This document shows positions 12,390-23,495 of a DNA stretch of 64,000 nt, piece after piece. The translations under genes were made by a program, and so were the position numbers. The notes under the pieces are model-generated. The model was given only the letters and a program-made list of their open reading frames with translations, ran no database searches and was not told where the DNA came from. This DNA comes from Anaeramoeba flamelloides (taxonomy: Eukaryota; Metamonada; Anaeramoebidae): NCBI GenBank assembly GCA_027625915.1, contig JANTQA010000032.1:2976001-3040000 (forward strand), read 5' to 3'. Positions within the stretch are counted from its first letter, which is position 1; each line of letters begins with the position of its first letter.

Positions 12390-13104
12390 TTTGTTTTTTT
12401 ATTTTTGCTTCTCACAATTTTCTGATTGAACTATTTTTTATTCTAATATTTGAATGTTTGAAAAAACATTTCTTGACACCCTTGATAATACTAAAAAAGA
12501 TAACAGAGCACGAAGAATCATTACAATTACAGAGTAATTGACAAAATAAAAAAAAATAAAAGAAATAATATATTTTTTTCAATAAAAAAACATGATACTA
12601 ACCTTTTTATCTTTTTTTGTTTTTTTTATGGCCTTTTTCTTTTTTTATCTTCAGAATTATTTCAAACTTGAGAATTTTATTTTTGAGTTTTTATTTGTAA
12701 TTCTCCTTTATGTTTGGTATTGCTTTGAAATCAGATGAATTTGAAAATTATTTTCTTTTCTTTCATTTTCCAATAAGACATTTATAAACACACCATCCTT
12801 GTAGAAAAAAAGTGAAACAGGGAAAAAAAAGTTTCAACAAGGTTTTTAATTGGTAACATTAATAGAAACTGAAAACGAAAAAGATAAAATCATTTACAAT
12901 AAGAAACCAATTAACTTTAAATAATAATCCATTTTTTTATTTTCAATCAAATCAACAAAAACATTCTAAACATCCCTGATTATTGAACTTATGAGATTGG
13001 CTTTGGAGATCTTTTAATTGGTCGTTTTTTCAACAACTTTTTAAGGATAAACCCAAATTCAAATTTTTTACACCACGAAAATTCACATTTTTTCAAAAAT
13101 TCTT
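12390..13104. other. Short gene-free interval downstream of the C2 gene
   Basis: Only A/T-rich sequence with short homopolymers is seen. No motif or repeat similarity was recognised. Confidence 0.45.
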
Positions 13105-13605
13105 ATTTAATCAATTCTTGAAGAAATACCCAAATTAGAACTCATTCAATAATTGAAATGTTAAAACTCGTTTTTATAAATTATAGCACCCCTAAAATAA
13201 AAAAATATAAAATGGCCAATACCAATAAATTATTGGTGTGTCAAAAATGTATGAGGGAAAAAAACAAAAAAAATATATGGAATAAATTAGTGGGTATTTC
13301 ACTGTCAATTTTTTGATCGATCAATGGTGTATATAATCAATTCATTTTGTTTGGGTTCTTCTCTTTGGAACAAAAGAAAGAAACTTTATCAGAATATCAA
13401 GCCAGTTGAAAAAAATTTTTAGATCAAATGAAAGAGGTTTAGTAATTCAAAAAATGAAATACAAACTAAGAAACTCAAAAGATAAAAAAATCTTTTTCAT
13501 ATTTTTTCAAAAATCAAAATTTATTTTTAATTTATATGTAATATATTATTAAGATTCTTGTGAAAATTTTATCTGTGTGGAAAAATTTGATTTTCAGTTT
13601 GTATC
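13105..13605 (+). repeat. Dispersed repeat family A, copy 2
   Basis: It starts 'taatcaattcttgaagaaat', the same words as window position 1, and keeps the order of landmarks through to 'attttcagtttgtatc'. The internal TA that is occupied in copies 3 and 6 appears here as an uninterrupted 'agtaattcaaaaa'. Confidence 0.75.
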
Positions 13606-13920
13606 AATCAAAGAAAAATCCTTATTAAACCAAAAGAATGTTATATTTAAGCTATTATTGTTTTGAAATATCCAATTGTTCTTGAAATTTTTTTGTTATT
13701 TTTTTTTATTAAGAGTCGAGTCATGAAGGTTAAAAACACATTTCTGAAATGAATTAAAAGAAAATGGTAATTTTTATAAGTGCTTAATATAAATCGAAGA
13801 CTATCCAATATGTGAAGTGAGATCAATTTCCATCATCAACAATCAAAAAAGAGTACATTTAGAGAAAAAAAATGTTTAAGAGAGACACCCAATTTCCAAT
13901 TAGAATGGATATATATATAT

Positions 13921-14624
13921 ATATAAACTATTTTCCAGTCAAAGGAGCCCAGTTGTAATGGTATAATACATGTGTTTAAACGGTTTGCATAGATATTAGA
14001 AAAGAAATTTTATTTTGGAAATTTTCAAAATTGAAATCATTTTTTCACATTTTTGTTTTTTTTTTTCGCTTTTTTTTTTAAAACATAATTCAGTTGCAAA
14101 ATTTTTTTTTTATTGCAAGATCAATAGTCACTTGGTAAAAATGTTTTATTCGAAGGTTATTGAAACCATGTAAAGATTGTTGAGAAATCATATTGATTTC
14201 TATTGCAATTCTATTCGATCTTTGATCTTGATATTTGTTTAATAAATGTGAAAAATTTTCACTTCATTTTCATTTCCTTTTTCAAATAGAGACCACAAAT
14301 ACCAACAAACTTCGTTTTAGGGGGCTTGGTTTCCAAAAGAAAAGTATGGAAAATGAAGTAAAAAAAGTTTCATATTTATTATTCAAATACCCATAGACAT
14401 TCAAAACGAACATCGTTGTTTTTCTCAATATGACCTAAGAATTTAGGTTTTTCAATTTTTAAGAAAATCTATTCATTAATTAGTTTTCTTTCAGATATAT
14501 ATCAACAATTCTTTAATGTATATTATTCTGTTTATTTCTTATTTGTTCTTCAAAGGCCTATTAAATAAAATAATTGATATTTGAAAAAAACGTTGGGTAC
14601 CTTTGACTGAAACAGAGTTTATAT
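13921..14624 (+). mobile_element. MITE-like element, family F, copy 1
   Basis: About 704 bp with imperfect terminal inverted repeats of about 30 bp. The left end reads ATATAAACTATTTTCCAGTC followed by AAAGGAGCCCA. The right end, read inverted, gives ATATAAACTCTGTTTCAGTC followed by AAAGGTACCCA. It carries no transposase frame. It is preceded by a (TA) run at 13911-13920. A second copy with the same termini lies at 55929-56494. Superfamily is uncertain; no clear target duplication was seen. Confidence 0.75.
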
Positions 14625-14984
14625 AGATTTATAATAATAAAATTTACTTTCCAAGTGAATTATTTTTCAATTTTATTTCTTAGAATCTTATCAAAACACT
14701 ATTGAAAAAAAAAATATTTACAAGATAATTAAGTTATTTGGGGTTCTAAGGGAAATACAGGATATAGAAAATATTAATTTCCAGCTTATTTTCAAAAATA
14801 AAAAAAAAAAATGTATAAATTTAACAGAAGACAATGTACCAAAGGTAGCTGGGGAAATGTAAAATAACCGAATCAAGCATCACAATATTACTTATTAGGA
14901 AGGACCAACACCAAAGAACATTCTATTAACATTATAAACAATGTGTTAATTTTAACAGTATGCTGTTGTTAAATAACCCAGGCA

Positions 14985-15430
14985 GAATTGTTTAATCCAT
15001 GTTACAAAAAAAAATGTGTTCTTTTTTGTTATAAAAACCTATACATTAACCGAATCAAAGAAACCAACAATTGACCCTAATTAAATAAGGTATTGGTTTC
15101 TTAAAGTTCTAATATTCAAATAGAAATTATAGAAAAATAAAGGATCAAATTTGAAAATTTTTCGCAAATAATAGAGTAAATTTTTCAGACTATTTCTTCA
15201 TCAATTTCTAAATCAAAAAAACACTGAGAAAAATATCAAAAATTTGAACAAATTCAATTCCTAATTTTAAATTTACTGAAGAAATCAGGGTATTTACCTC
15301 TAAAATTGATTTGAACTTATATATATGATTGGGTAGAAAATTAGATGCTTCTTTGGAGCAAGAAGAAAAAAAAAGCATGAGCTTTATGATACAAAGGTTC
15401 GAATCTGCTATTTGGTAAATTTTCTTTGGT
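14985..15430 (+). repeat. Dispersed repeat family C, copy 4
   Basis: It shares 'aacctatacattaac', 'ttcttaaagttctaatatt' and 'aataaaggatcaaattt' with the other C copies in the same order. It is the C copy closest to a gene, ending about 360 bp before the TRAPPC12 start codon. Confidence 0.6.
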
Positions 15431-15790
15431 TAGTTCTTAGAAAGAAATAAGGGACACATACTGAAAGTTGTTTCTAAGAAGTCAAAAAGTGAAGAAAATA
15501 AATTCTCTTGTTCTATATTATCACACATACTCCCTATCAAATTGTCTCAATACCAAAAGAGGTAGCTTGAGAAAAAATAATCCGAAAAAATGAATAAAAA
15601 AAAACTTCAATTGTGAAATAGGATGAAAAATATGTTTTGGAAAAGACTCAACACCAATTCAAATCAGAGTACATTATGTCAAACAAGTGACCAAATACGA
15701 AATTATTCATTAATTCATAAACGATTGTCATTTTTTGTTTCTTCTTCAAAACTTCAATCTTTGCTTTAACAAGCCTTAAATCGCCAACTG

Positions 15791-18700
15791 ATGACAAAAA
15801 GAAATCACAAACGAACAACAAGTGAAACAATTCAACAAAAAGAAGAGATCACCCAACAATTTGCACTTCAAACATTTTTTAAAAATAAATCACCACCACC
15901 ACCAAGAAAATTTCTGACAGTGAGTAGCGTATCAGAAGACAAACAGGGTCTAATAAACTTAGCAGTAAAATTTTGTTTTCCTTTTTGCTTTGAATTTCCT
16001 TCTTTTTCGTTTTCTTTTTTACTTTTTTTACCTCCTATTTTTAGTTATCTTTTTGTTTCATTTGAAAAAGAATAAAATGTGGTTTGAGAATTGACTACTT
16101 TCAAAAGACCTGATATAATTACCCTCAAATTGAACTGTGTACTATGTCTTTCATCACTCACGTTTTTCGTTATTTCAACAAAAAGTGTCTAAATTGTAAT
16201 TTGGCAATTCAAATATGCAACAAATGACAAGCCCAAAAATTATCATTAAAAAAAATCACAAAAACAAAAACTAACAACCAAACGAAACTTTGGTACTCAA
16301 ACGATTTTTCAACTATTTTACTCTCTTAAAATTTTCCCTATCGAACCAAAAAAACACTCTATACGTGCTAGGGTATGTTAGGGTAGGCTCGGGTAGGTAT
16401 ACTGGAATTTGAATAACAAAGGGAATAAATTTACACTTCATTTCCCTTTTATACTGGTATTTGAATTCTAAATGGAAAAATTTTTTAATCCATTTTCCTT
16501 CCTGAACCTTTTCCTTTTCAAACAGAGTTACCCGAGGAAGTAGGTTGTAAATTGTGGTTTCGATCTCTATTTGAAAAAGGAAATTGAAAATAAAGTGAAA
16601 ATTATTTCCCATTTATTATTCAAAGACCGGTAGCGAAAAAAAAAATATAAAAAAGAAATAAAACAAAAATAATAAATTTTCCCAAGTTAGAAAAAATGAT
16701 TTTGATCTAAAAATTGAAAATTTTTTTTTGATAAGAATATTAGGATAAAACACTATCAAAACTACTTTCCTATAACATTACGAAGTGAGCCAACATTTTT
16801 GAAAAAATAGTTTATTTCTCAAATTGGAAAGAAACTTAACTTTTATTGCCTTTCCATAAAAAAGGACCATACCAATCTTTAGAGGATCTAAAAGATTAAT
16901 AAAAAAGACTTTTTGTAATTGAAAATCAATATTTTGTAACCAATTTGAAAAGCTCTGTGCTTTATGATTAGTCATAGTTTTCGATTGGATCATAATGAAA
17001 CAAATATTTGGTCTAAGAATTTTCCTTGATTGTATCTTTTTTCAGACTTTGAGAGGTTTTTAGTTTTTTTCTGCAAATAAATTTTTATTAAGCTTGCCTT
17101 TTTTTTGAGGGTAAATATTATTTTTTTTAATTTGTTTTGATTTTTATTGCAGATGTGAAATTCAGCATTATTAACTCGCCTTTAACTGAAATACATATTT
17201 AAACTGATTTTTTTTTATTTAATCATTAGGAAAACTTATATAAGCCATTCCAAAAAAGATGAGCACATTTATTTTAAAATATCTTTATTAAACTCAATCC
17301 TCAAAAAATCATTTAAATATACAAAATTATTAACAATTAAACTAAAATTCAAAATTTTCCACAGTTAAAGCACTTCAAACAACCACAATAATACAATATC
17401 ATTCAAATTGGAAATAATTTTGATTTTTGTAAAAATATGAAAATCATTTTTTTAATCTTTTAGTTTTTTTTTTTCATTTCATTTTTATGAATTACGTACA
17501 GTCAATTTATCCAACCTGTGAATTTTTTCTTTCCTTTCGTAATATAACCTGAAACACAAAAATTCTAAAAACATTTTTTTTGTTTCAGGTTATATTACGA
17601 AAGGAAAGAAAAAATTCACAGGTTGAATAGATTGGCTGTAATTTGTTTTGTTCGATCGAAATATTTTTTTCAACAAAGTTTGATATTAGATTAAAGTTAA
17701 GTTGTTCTAAATAGAAGAACTCAAATAAAATTAGTTGATGATATCTAGCCATTTAATCGATCAATATTCCTAATAGAATTTAAACAAATTTAACAATGTA
17801 TTTTTTGTTTTTTTGCTTCTCTCCAAAATTTTTAACACACTCTTGATTATTTATTAGTATTGATAATTATTTATTTTTAGTTTTGTGAGTATTGTAATAT
17901 AATTACAATTGTTAACATTCCGATGAGTAAATGGTTCTAATTTTGTATTTCTTCTAGAATTGAAAAAACAGATTTTTTTTACAAAAATTGGATTTTGGTG
18001 TGTTAAAAATTTTGAATTGGAGTTTATTTATTGATTTTTAAGGGATTAGCGTCACCCTAGATTTCTCTATAATCAAAGTATGTTGTAATTGGATGTAAAT
18101 GATATTAGTCCACTATGGCTCAATTAGTTTCTGTGTCTCTAAAAAATCTATTATAAATCTTATTGTACAATAAATTACTACATTTTTTACTAAGGATCAC
18201 TATTAAAAAATTTCATTTTGGAAAAAATTTTTTTTAACTCCTTTTTCAAATCTAAAAATAGAAACCCAAAATACAGTATTCTGGTATTTAATAATTTAGA
18301 TTTAGAAACTTCCAAAAGTAACTATTTTTATAATTTTTGAATTTCAAAGATTAACTCAATAATCATCAACACAAAAAACACAAAGACTGATTAGTTTTGT
18401 TTTCTTTTGATAAAGCTAATTGTAACATCAATAAATTTCCAATATTTCAGAAATAATTTGTCAAAATAATTTATTGGATAATTATTTAATTTTTTAAAAA
18501 AAAATGAATTTTTTTTAGTAACTAATCTACATTTCGCCACAAGTTTAAGAAAGATATTTTGTGCCTTTGTAGTCTGAATATTAATAATTCAACCTTTATA
18601 TTTATGGCAAAATGCAAATTTTTTTCTGAAATTGTTGGGTTTTTTACGAATACATAGATCATTTTTAATTGATAAGATCAACAAATATTACTACTTGACT

Positions 18701-21357
18701 AATCGATTTTTTATATACATTTGAACCATGTAGCACTAATGTGGTTAAATCCAATAACAACATAATTTGATCCGAGGTTTCTTCTTGGTAGACGCTAATC
18801 CCTTAAGAATAATTCAATTTATTTGCTATTATGCCATTACATAAATTAAAGATACCAAAATTTCAGATCTTGGTTTTATATGATCATTTTTTAAGGGTGA
18901 AAATTCGTGGTTATTTATTTTCTTTTTGATCTGAAAAATCTATATTCCTAAGGGAATTGTAAATCTCAATAAAATTTCCAATAGGATGAAAAACATATAA
19001 ATGTATTTTATTTTTTAAAAAATCCATTTATCATATTATATTTTCAATTTTTTATTGAAATTGTTTGTTTATTGTTTTCTCCAAAAAAAGTGCAATTTTT
19101 TTTTTCATTTTTTGGAAAAATTTGAAATTGACATATTTTGAAATAAATACAATAGTCATTGATTCAATTAGTATTAATATTTCAATTAATTTGGTATTCT
19201 CAATTTATGAATAGATCCACTAACAAAGATGATTTTTTTATGAAATGTGAAAAAAAAAAAAACAAGCCACACTTTTTTGGAAATACCCTATAGAGAAATA
19301 TAATTATTAAAATGATAAGATAAATTATTGATATTTCTTGTTAAAACCTAAAATTATTGTTTGAAAATAAAATTATTAGGATATTTTTTTTTTTATTTTC
19401 TTGAAAAAAACAGTTGAGCTAATCTACATAAATCAACAGAAAATATCAAAAATTTCTAAAATTCAAAAAAATCATAAAAAAATAAAAAAATGAAAATATC
19501 ACAGCACTGGCAAATTTTTTTTGAATTTCTTGATTTTGGATCTTTTAAATCCCTGAGGAGGATACAAAAACATAAAATTCTCAATTAACAAAACAATTTT
19601 TTCTAACTTTTTTTTTTTTTTTTGTTTTTTAAAAAAAAATTGTAAAATTTGTTTTTATACCACCACTAGGACTTTAGTGAAACTATATAAAAACGTTACC
19701 ATCCACCTTAAAACGATAAACATCAAAAACAAACAAACCATATTTTAGTTTTAGTAAATAGACATATTGAACTCTTTCTTTTTTCTTTTTTGTACTTTTT
19801 ACAGAGATTTTGAATTATTCTTCTGATTAATTTTTTTTTTTACATCTTTGAAAATATGAATAAATATAAAATTACTGAATTTCAAGTTATAAAATATTAT
19901 CTAAAAACTATTTACCAATAATAAAATTTTACTGAATTTTTCTCTAAAAACCACTTATACATTTTGAATATTTCCCAAATTATACTATTTAAAAAAAAAA
20001 ACAACCATTTCTTTTTTATATAAATTAATTTATGCTGTTGATCAAATAGAAAGATGGCTCATGGAAGTCTGCAGTTGAGTTATCAAAAAAATTATCCTTA
20101 AAGCATTTAAAAGATCCAGAAATGTTTTTAAAATACAAATTGGTTGAGCTTCAGGCATTAGGGAAATTGCGAAGAATGAATCAAATCACAGAAGAATTGA
20201 AGAAAATAGGTCTTTTAGACAGCGCAAAATACCAATTTGAATCATATCCAAAAACATATCCTAATCGCAAAGGATCTATGGTACCATTTTCCCTTCGGGT
20301 TTTTTTAGCAGAATTACAACATTTGAATGGGAATACTGAAGACGCCATTGATCAATTATACACACTACACAGCAAATGCATCCGAGAAATTGCAAAATGC
20401 CAAAAAATTAAAAAAAGGTTTCAAAATAAAACTAAAGAAAATCAAACAATCAACAATGAAAAAAATCTTGAAAGCTTAAATAGCAAAAATGATCAAACAA
20501 ATAAAAGTGTTGGCCAGAATGAAAATAAAGATCAAGCGAAAAGTATAAGCAATAACGAAGGTGGAAAAGAAGCGATTGAAAATGTGGAAGAAGAAAGACA
20601 AGAAAAGAACGAGACAAATGAACTAGATGTGGAAGATGAAGACGAAGAAAGACCACCAAGGGTGACTGCATTTTTTTATCATTTACAGCATTCGATCATG
20701 GACAATGATATTGAATGTGCTTTTCAAGATTTGGAACTTGAAGTTTTTAATTTTTCTACAATTGAAGAAATCGATCAAAAAATTGTGATATTGCACAAAA
20801 GGCAACAATGGATTTTATTTACTTTAACCAATTATCATATCGTTCAACAAAATTTCGAATTAGCAACGAGACACTTATGGGAAATTTATAAAAAATATAC
20901 CGACGATCCAGTATTAATTTCAATAATTGGTAGAGTGCATCTCAAAATTGGTGATGTTGAGGCAGCTAAAGTGATGTTTAAAAAAGTTGAAACTTTAACG
21001 AGCAGAACCTCATTATATTCAGTGATGAATCGCGGCTTTTATGAAATCGCAATGGGGGAATACCAAGAGGGATACAATAATTTTCATGAAATATGCGAAA
21101 AAGATCCAAATGACCCAATAGCTCTAAATAATTTGGCAATAATGAACGTTTATAATTGTAATGTCGAAAAAACAATCCAACTGCTTGAAGACTTTATTAA
21201 AAAAAACCCAAAAAAAAATATTTCAGAACCAATTATTTATAACCTTTGTACCTTATATAATTTAGCAGAACAAAACCCACAAGAAAAAAAAATTCTCTTA
21301 AAATATATAGTTAAAACTTATGCAAGTGAATGTTTTGATTATTCTCAATTTAATTAA
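15791..21357 (+). CDS. TRAPPC12: TRAPPC12 homologue, TRAPP complex subunit (two exons)
   Basis: Exon 1 is 15791-15964 (58 codons) and exon 2 is 20050-21357 (435 codons), giving 493 residues. The join is phase 0 with donor GTAAAA and acceptor AAATAG. It reads QGLINLA then KDGSWKSAVELSKKL, the repeat-like helix that precedes the TPR region in this family. Exon 2 is open upstream of its first Met at 20122 as far as the acceptor, and that stretch is conserved, so 20122 is not the start. Family marks include YPNRKGSMVPFSLR near residue 130 and tetratricopeptide helices over about residues 310-493 (IGRVHLKIGDVEAAKVMF; DPNDPIALNNLAIM). The C-terminal segment has SEPIIYNLCTLYNLAEQ and then KKILLKYI. 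An acidic Glu/Asn-rich insert interrupts residues 186-259. TRAPPC12 is a TPR subunit of TRAPPIII, acting in ER-Golgi traffic and autophagy. Exon 1 is less certain than exon 2. The protein is shorter than the human one (about 735 residues) because a long disordered N-terminus is lacking. Confidence 0.85.
17337..18027 (-). mobile_element. MITE-like element, family A, copy 3 (interrupted)
   Basis: The left terminus reads TTAAACTAAAATTCAAAATT and the right one, read inverted, gives ATAAACTCCAATTCAAAATT, so the ends are inverted repeats of about 20 bp. Without the hairpin inserted at 17499-17638 the element is about 550 bp, close to copy 5 (541 bp). No coding frame. Confidence 0.75.
17499..17638. 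mobile_element. 140-bp hairpin element with TA target duplication
   Basis: Arms 17499-17556 and 17581-17638 are inverted repeats of 58 bp with three mismatches, the inner 45 bp being perfect. The spacer is 24 bp. The termini start CAGTCAATTTATCC and CAGCCAATCTATTC and are flanked by TA on both sides. The equivalent position in family A copy 5 (41803-41804) is an uninterrupted single TA in 'gaattacgtaatttg', so an empty site is available. CAGT-like ends and TA duplication are typical of the Tc1/mariner superfamily; assignment to it is inference. Confidence 0.88.
18038..18806 (+). mobile_element. MITE-like element, family B, copy 1 (TTAA-flanked)
   Basis: The element reads TTAA-GGGATTAGCGTC at the left and GACGCTAATCCC-TTAA at the right, a perfect 12-bp inverted repeat flanked by TTAA. 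Its 769 bp have no reading frame of note. A second copy at 33401-34154 is clearly similar over its whole length. TTAA duplications suggest mobilisation by a piggyBac-like transposase; the termini do not start with the usual CCC, so this is inference. It begins 11 bp after family A copy 3. Confidence 0.88.
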
Positions 21358-22594
21358 TTGTTCAAAGTTTAATTAATTGTTCACAACTTAATTTTAATTT
21401 CAGATTTATTATTATTTTCTTATGATTTTTAATGATCATTTTAAAAACAATAAAAAAGAAAAGTAAAAATAAAAATTTTGAAAAAAAATTTTTTTAAGAT
21501 CTTTTAAAAATAAAATAAAACCGTATATTTGTAAAATGTAGATATTTGTACATTCTCAACATTTGTAGACAATTTTTTTTGTTCACAATCAGTTTCAAAA
21601 TGATTAATATTGTTTGAAAGAAGTGAGAAACTTCATTTATTATGAATTATTTTCAGTCTTGATTTAAAATGACTGATATTTGCGATGCAAATGTATATTA
21701 TTTTTAGTTATCAATTAATTTTCTCAAAAAATAAATGACATATGTGGAGATCGACCCTAGATCAGGTATTTTAGATTACATTACAGCACCGAAATAATCC
21801 TCATAATTCTACCAATGTCAAGAATCTATAAAAATCTTCAAAAATTACCTTCAGCCAAAAAAAATCTTTGTTCAATTGTTTATTCTTATGTTTATTTTCT
21901 TTATAATTCAAAAAACTTATAAGATATCATATTTATATCAGCCATTTCCAAAAAAGTGTGGTATATTTTTTTTCAGCTTTCATAAAAAAATCTCTTTGTT
22001 AGTGAAGATATTCATAGATTCGTAATATCGAAAATAAGTGAAATATTAATACTGATTGAACAAATACATGTAAGACATTTATTTCAAAATATCTACATTA
22101 AAATATTTCCAAAAAACAATAAAAAAAAATCTTTTAAACCGTATGATTCGAAATTTTAATAAAAAATATCAAAATGGTGAATGACTTTTTTCGTAATAAA
22201 GTTTCCCCTTGTAATAATCAAAAAATGTACTTATTTCAGAAATTTTGTTTTCAATAAACTAGAACTAATCAAATTTTCAAATATATATTCAAGAAACTCT
22301 TACAATAAATATTATACTGTAATTTCAATGAATTTTGTTTTTATTTAAGGGACTAGTTTCTTTTTCTTTTTTTTTTTTTTTTGACCATTTTCTAAATAAG
22401 GATATCTTATCTAGAATAAGTTTAATATGAAAATAAACCGGAGTTTTCAAATCTAAGTAATTGGCAAAAAAATTTTCTCAATCTCTATTAAAAGATAGGT
22501 AAAAAAATTTAATAGAGATTAGTCCCTTTACAAGTAAGTACATTTTTCCATTTTGAAAAATTTTAAATGTGTAACATTACCGATCAATATTATT
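21358..22594. other. Gene-free AT-rich DNA
   Basis: Downstream of TRAPPC12. A short perfect foldback with 13-bp arms (AATCTCTATTAAA) lies at 22480-22520. A tRNA-like string near 21745 was examined and not accepted. No coding exon is visible. Confidence 0.5.
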
Positions 22595-23270
22595 TGAGTG
22601 CCACCAGATATTTAAACTTTGAAACCAAAATCCCATTCGCTAGTCTATTGGTGAAAAGAACCAAAGCAATGCTGAATTGAATCTTTAATTTTTTGATTTT
22701 TTGAACATTTTTTTTGATTAAATTTTAATTTTATTAAATTTGGTTTTGGATCTAGAGATGTGTTTATATGAACAAGTGAAACTAATCAAAGAGTAAACCA
22801 AAAAAATATACCTGAAAAGGTGAGTATTTGAAACATATATTTTCTTTCAGAAGAACAAACACAAAAAATCTCATTTCCAAATAAATTTGTTGAAATGAAA
22901 ATTAGGAAAAAAATCCACAAAAACCTATTTTTGAGGATAATTCTTTTTTCTGTTTCTTCTTAATTTGTAGGGATCCAAACAATTGATTAATTTGAATTTC
23001 TCACCCTATTACTATTTATTATTATTTTATAAACAACTTTTTTTGTGACAAATTTCCTTTCAAAATTCTTTTTTCAAATATTTCTATCAAAATAAACCAA
23101 AAAAAGTATAATATATTAAAAATTAAAATAAAGAAGTTGAATTCTCGAAATCAAACAACTGTTACAAAAGATTCAACCCAAAATGAAAGAAAAATTTAAT
23201 CATAAATTTCAATCAGATTCAGAATTATATACAGTTCTCAATTTGAATTTAGGAAAAAAAAATAAATTGA
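22595..23270 (+). repeat. Dispersed repeat family D, copy 1
   Basis: It shares long ordered similarity with 44333-45020 in direct orientation, from 'gagtgccaccagatatt' through 'gaaaccaaaa' and 'ttttggatctaga' to 'tcagattcagaattat'. No coding frame is conserved between the two copies, and the termini show no obvious inverted repeat. Confidence 0.75.
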
Positions 23271-23495
23271 ATAAAATATCTTTGACTACATAAAACTACA
23301 TAAAAAATCAAAAATTGATCAACTAAGAACCAAAATAACAATTTAATAAACCCGACACAAGATAATCTATTTTCAAATTTCATCTCGGAAATCTAAAACA
23401 ATTTTCAAGTATAACTTCAAATTTGAAACAATTTCAAACTTCAAAAAGTAACAAGAAAAAACATTTCGAACACCATATAAAGTGTTTTGTAATTA

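Larger units (their letters stand above)
15965..20049 (+). other. 4,085-bp intron of TRAPPC12, filled with transposable elements
   Basis: The boundaries are inferred from phase-0 joining of two conserved segments, donor GTAAAATTTT and acceptor AAATAG. The intron holds family A copy 3, a hairpin element inside that copy, a complete family B element, and a local tandem-like region at 16370-16620 with less extreme AT content ('tagggtatgttagggtag'). Part of 16500-16770 resembles family F sequence at 14260-14400. A 99-codon minus frame at 16313-16612 lies here and is not supported as a gene. Confidence 0.75.

Noticed and set aside
15390..15415. B-box-like GGTTCGAATCTG
   Set aside because: No complementary acceptor or anticodon stem around it; chance match inside family C.
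16313..16612. A 99-codon minus gene within the TRAPPC12 intron
   Set aside because: No domain or signal; the region is repeat-like and the composition follows the local DNA.
20122..21357. TRAPPC12 starting at the Met at 20122
   Set aside because: The frame is open upstream to an acceptor at 20049, and that stretch (KDGSWKSAVELSKKL) is conserved in the family, so the gene must start in an earlier exon.
21735..21800. Possible tRNA on the minus strand (string resembling a T-arm, AGGGTCGATCTCC)
   Set aside because: No acceptor stem, the T-stem does not pair properly and there is no D-arm. At most a decayed tRNA-like remnant.
22600..22680. tRNA-derived SINE head in family D ('gtgccaccagatatt')
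   Set aside because: The A-box and B-box patterns are too poor on either strand to support it.
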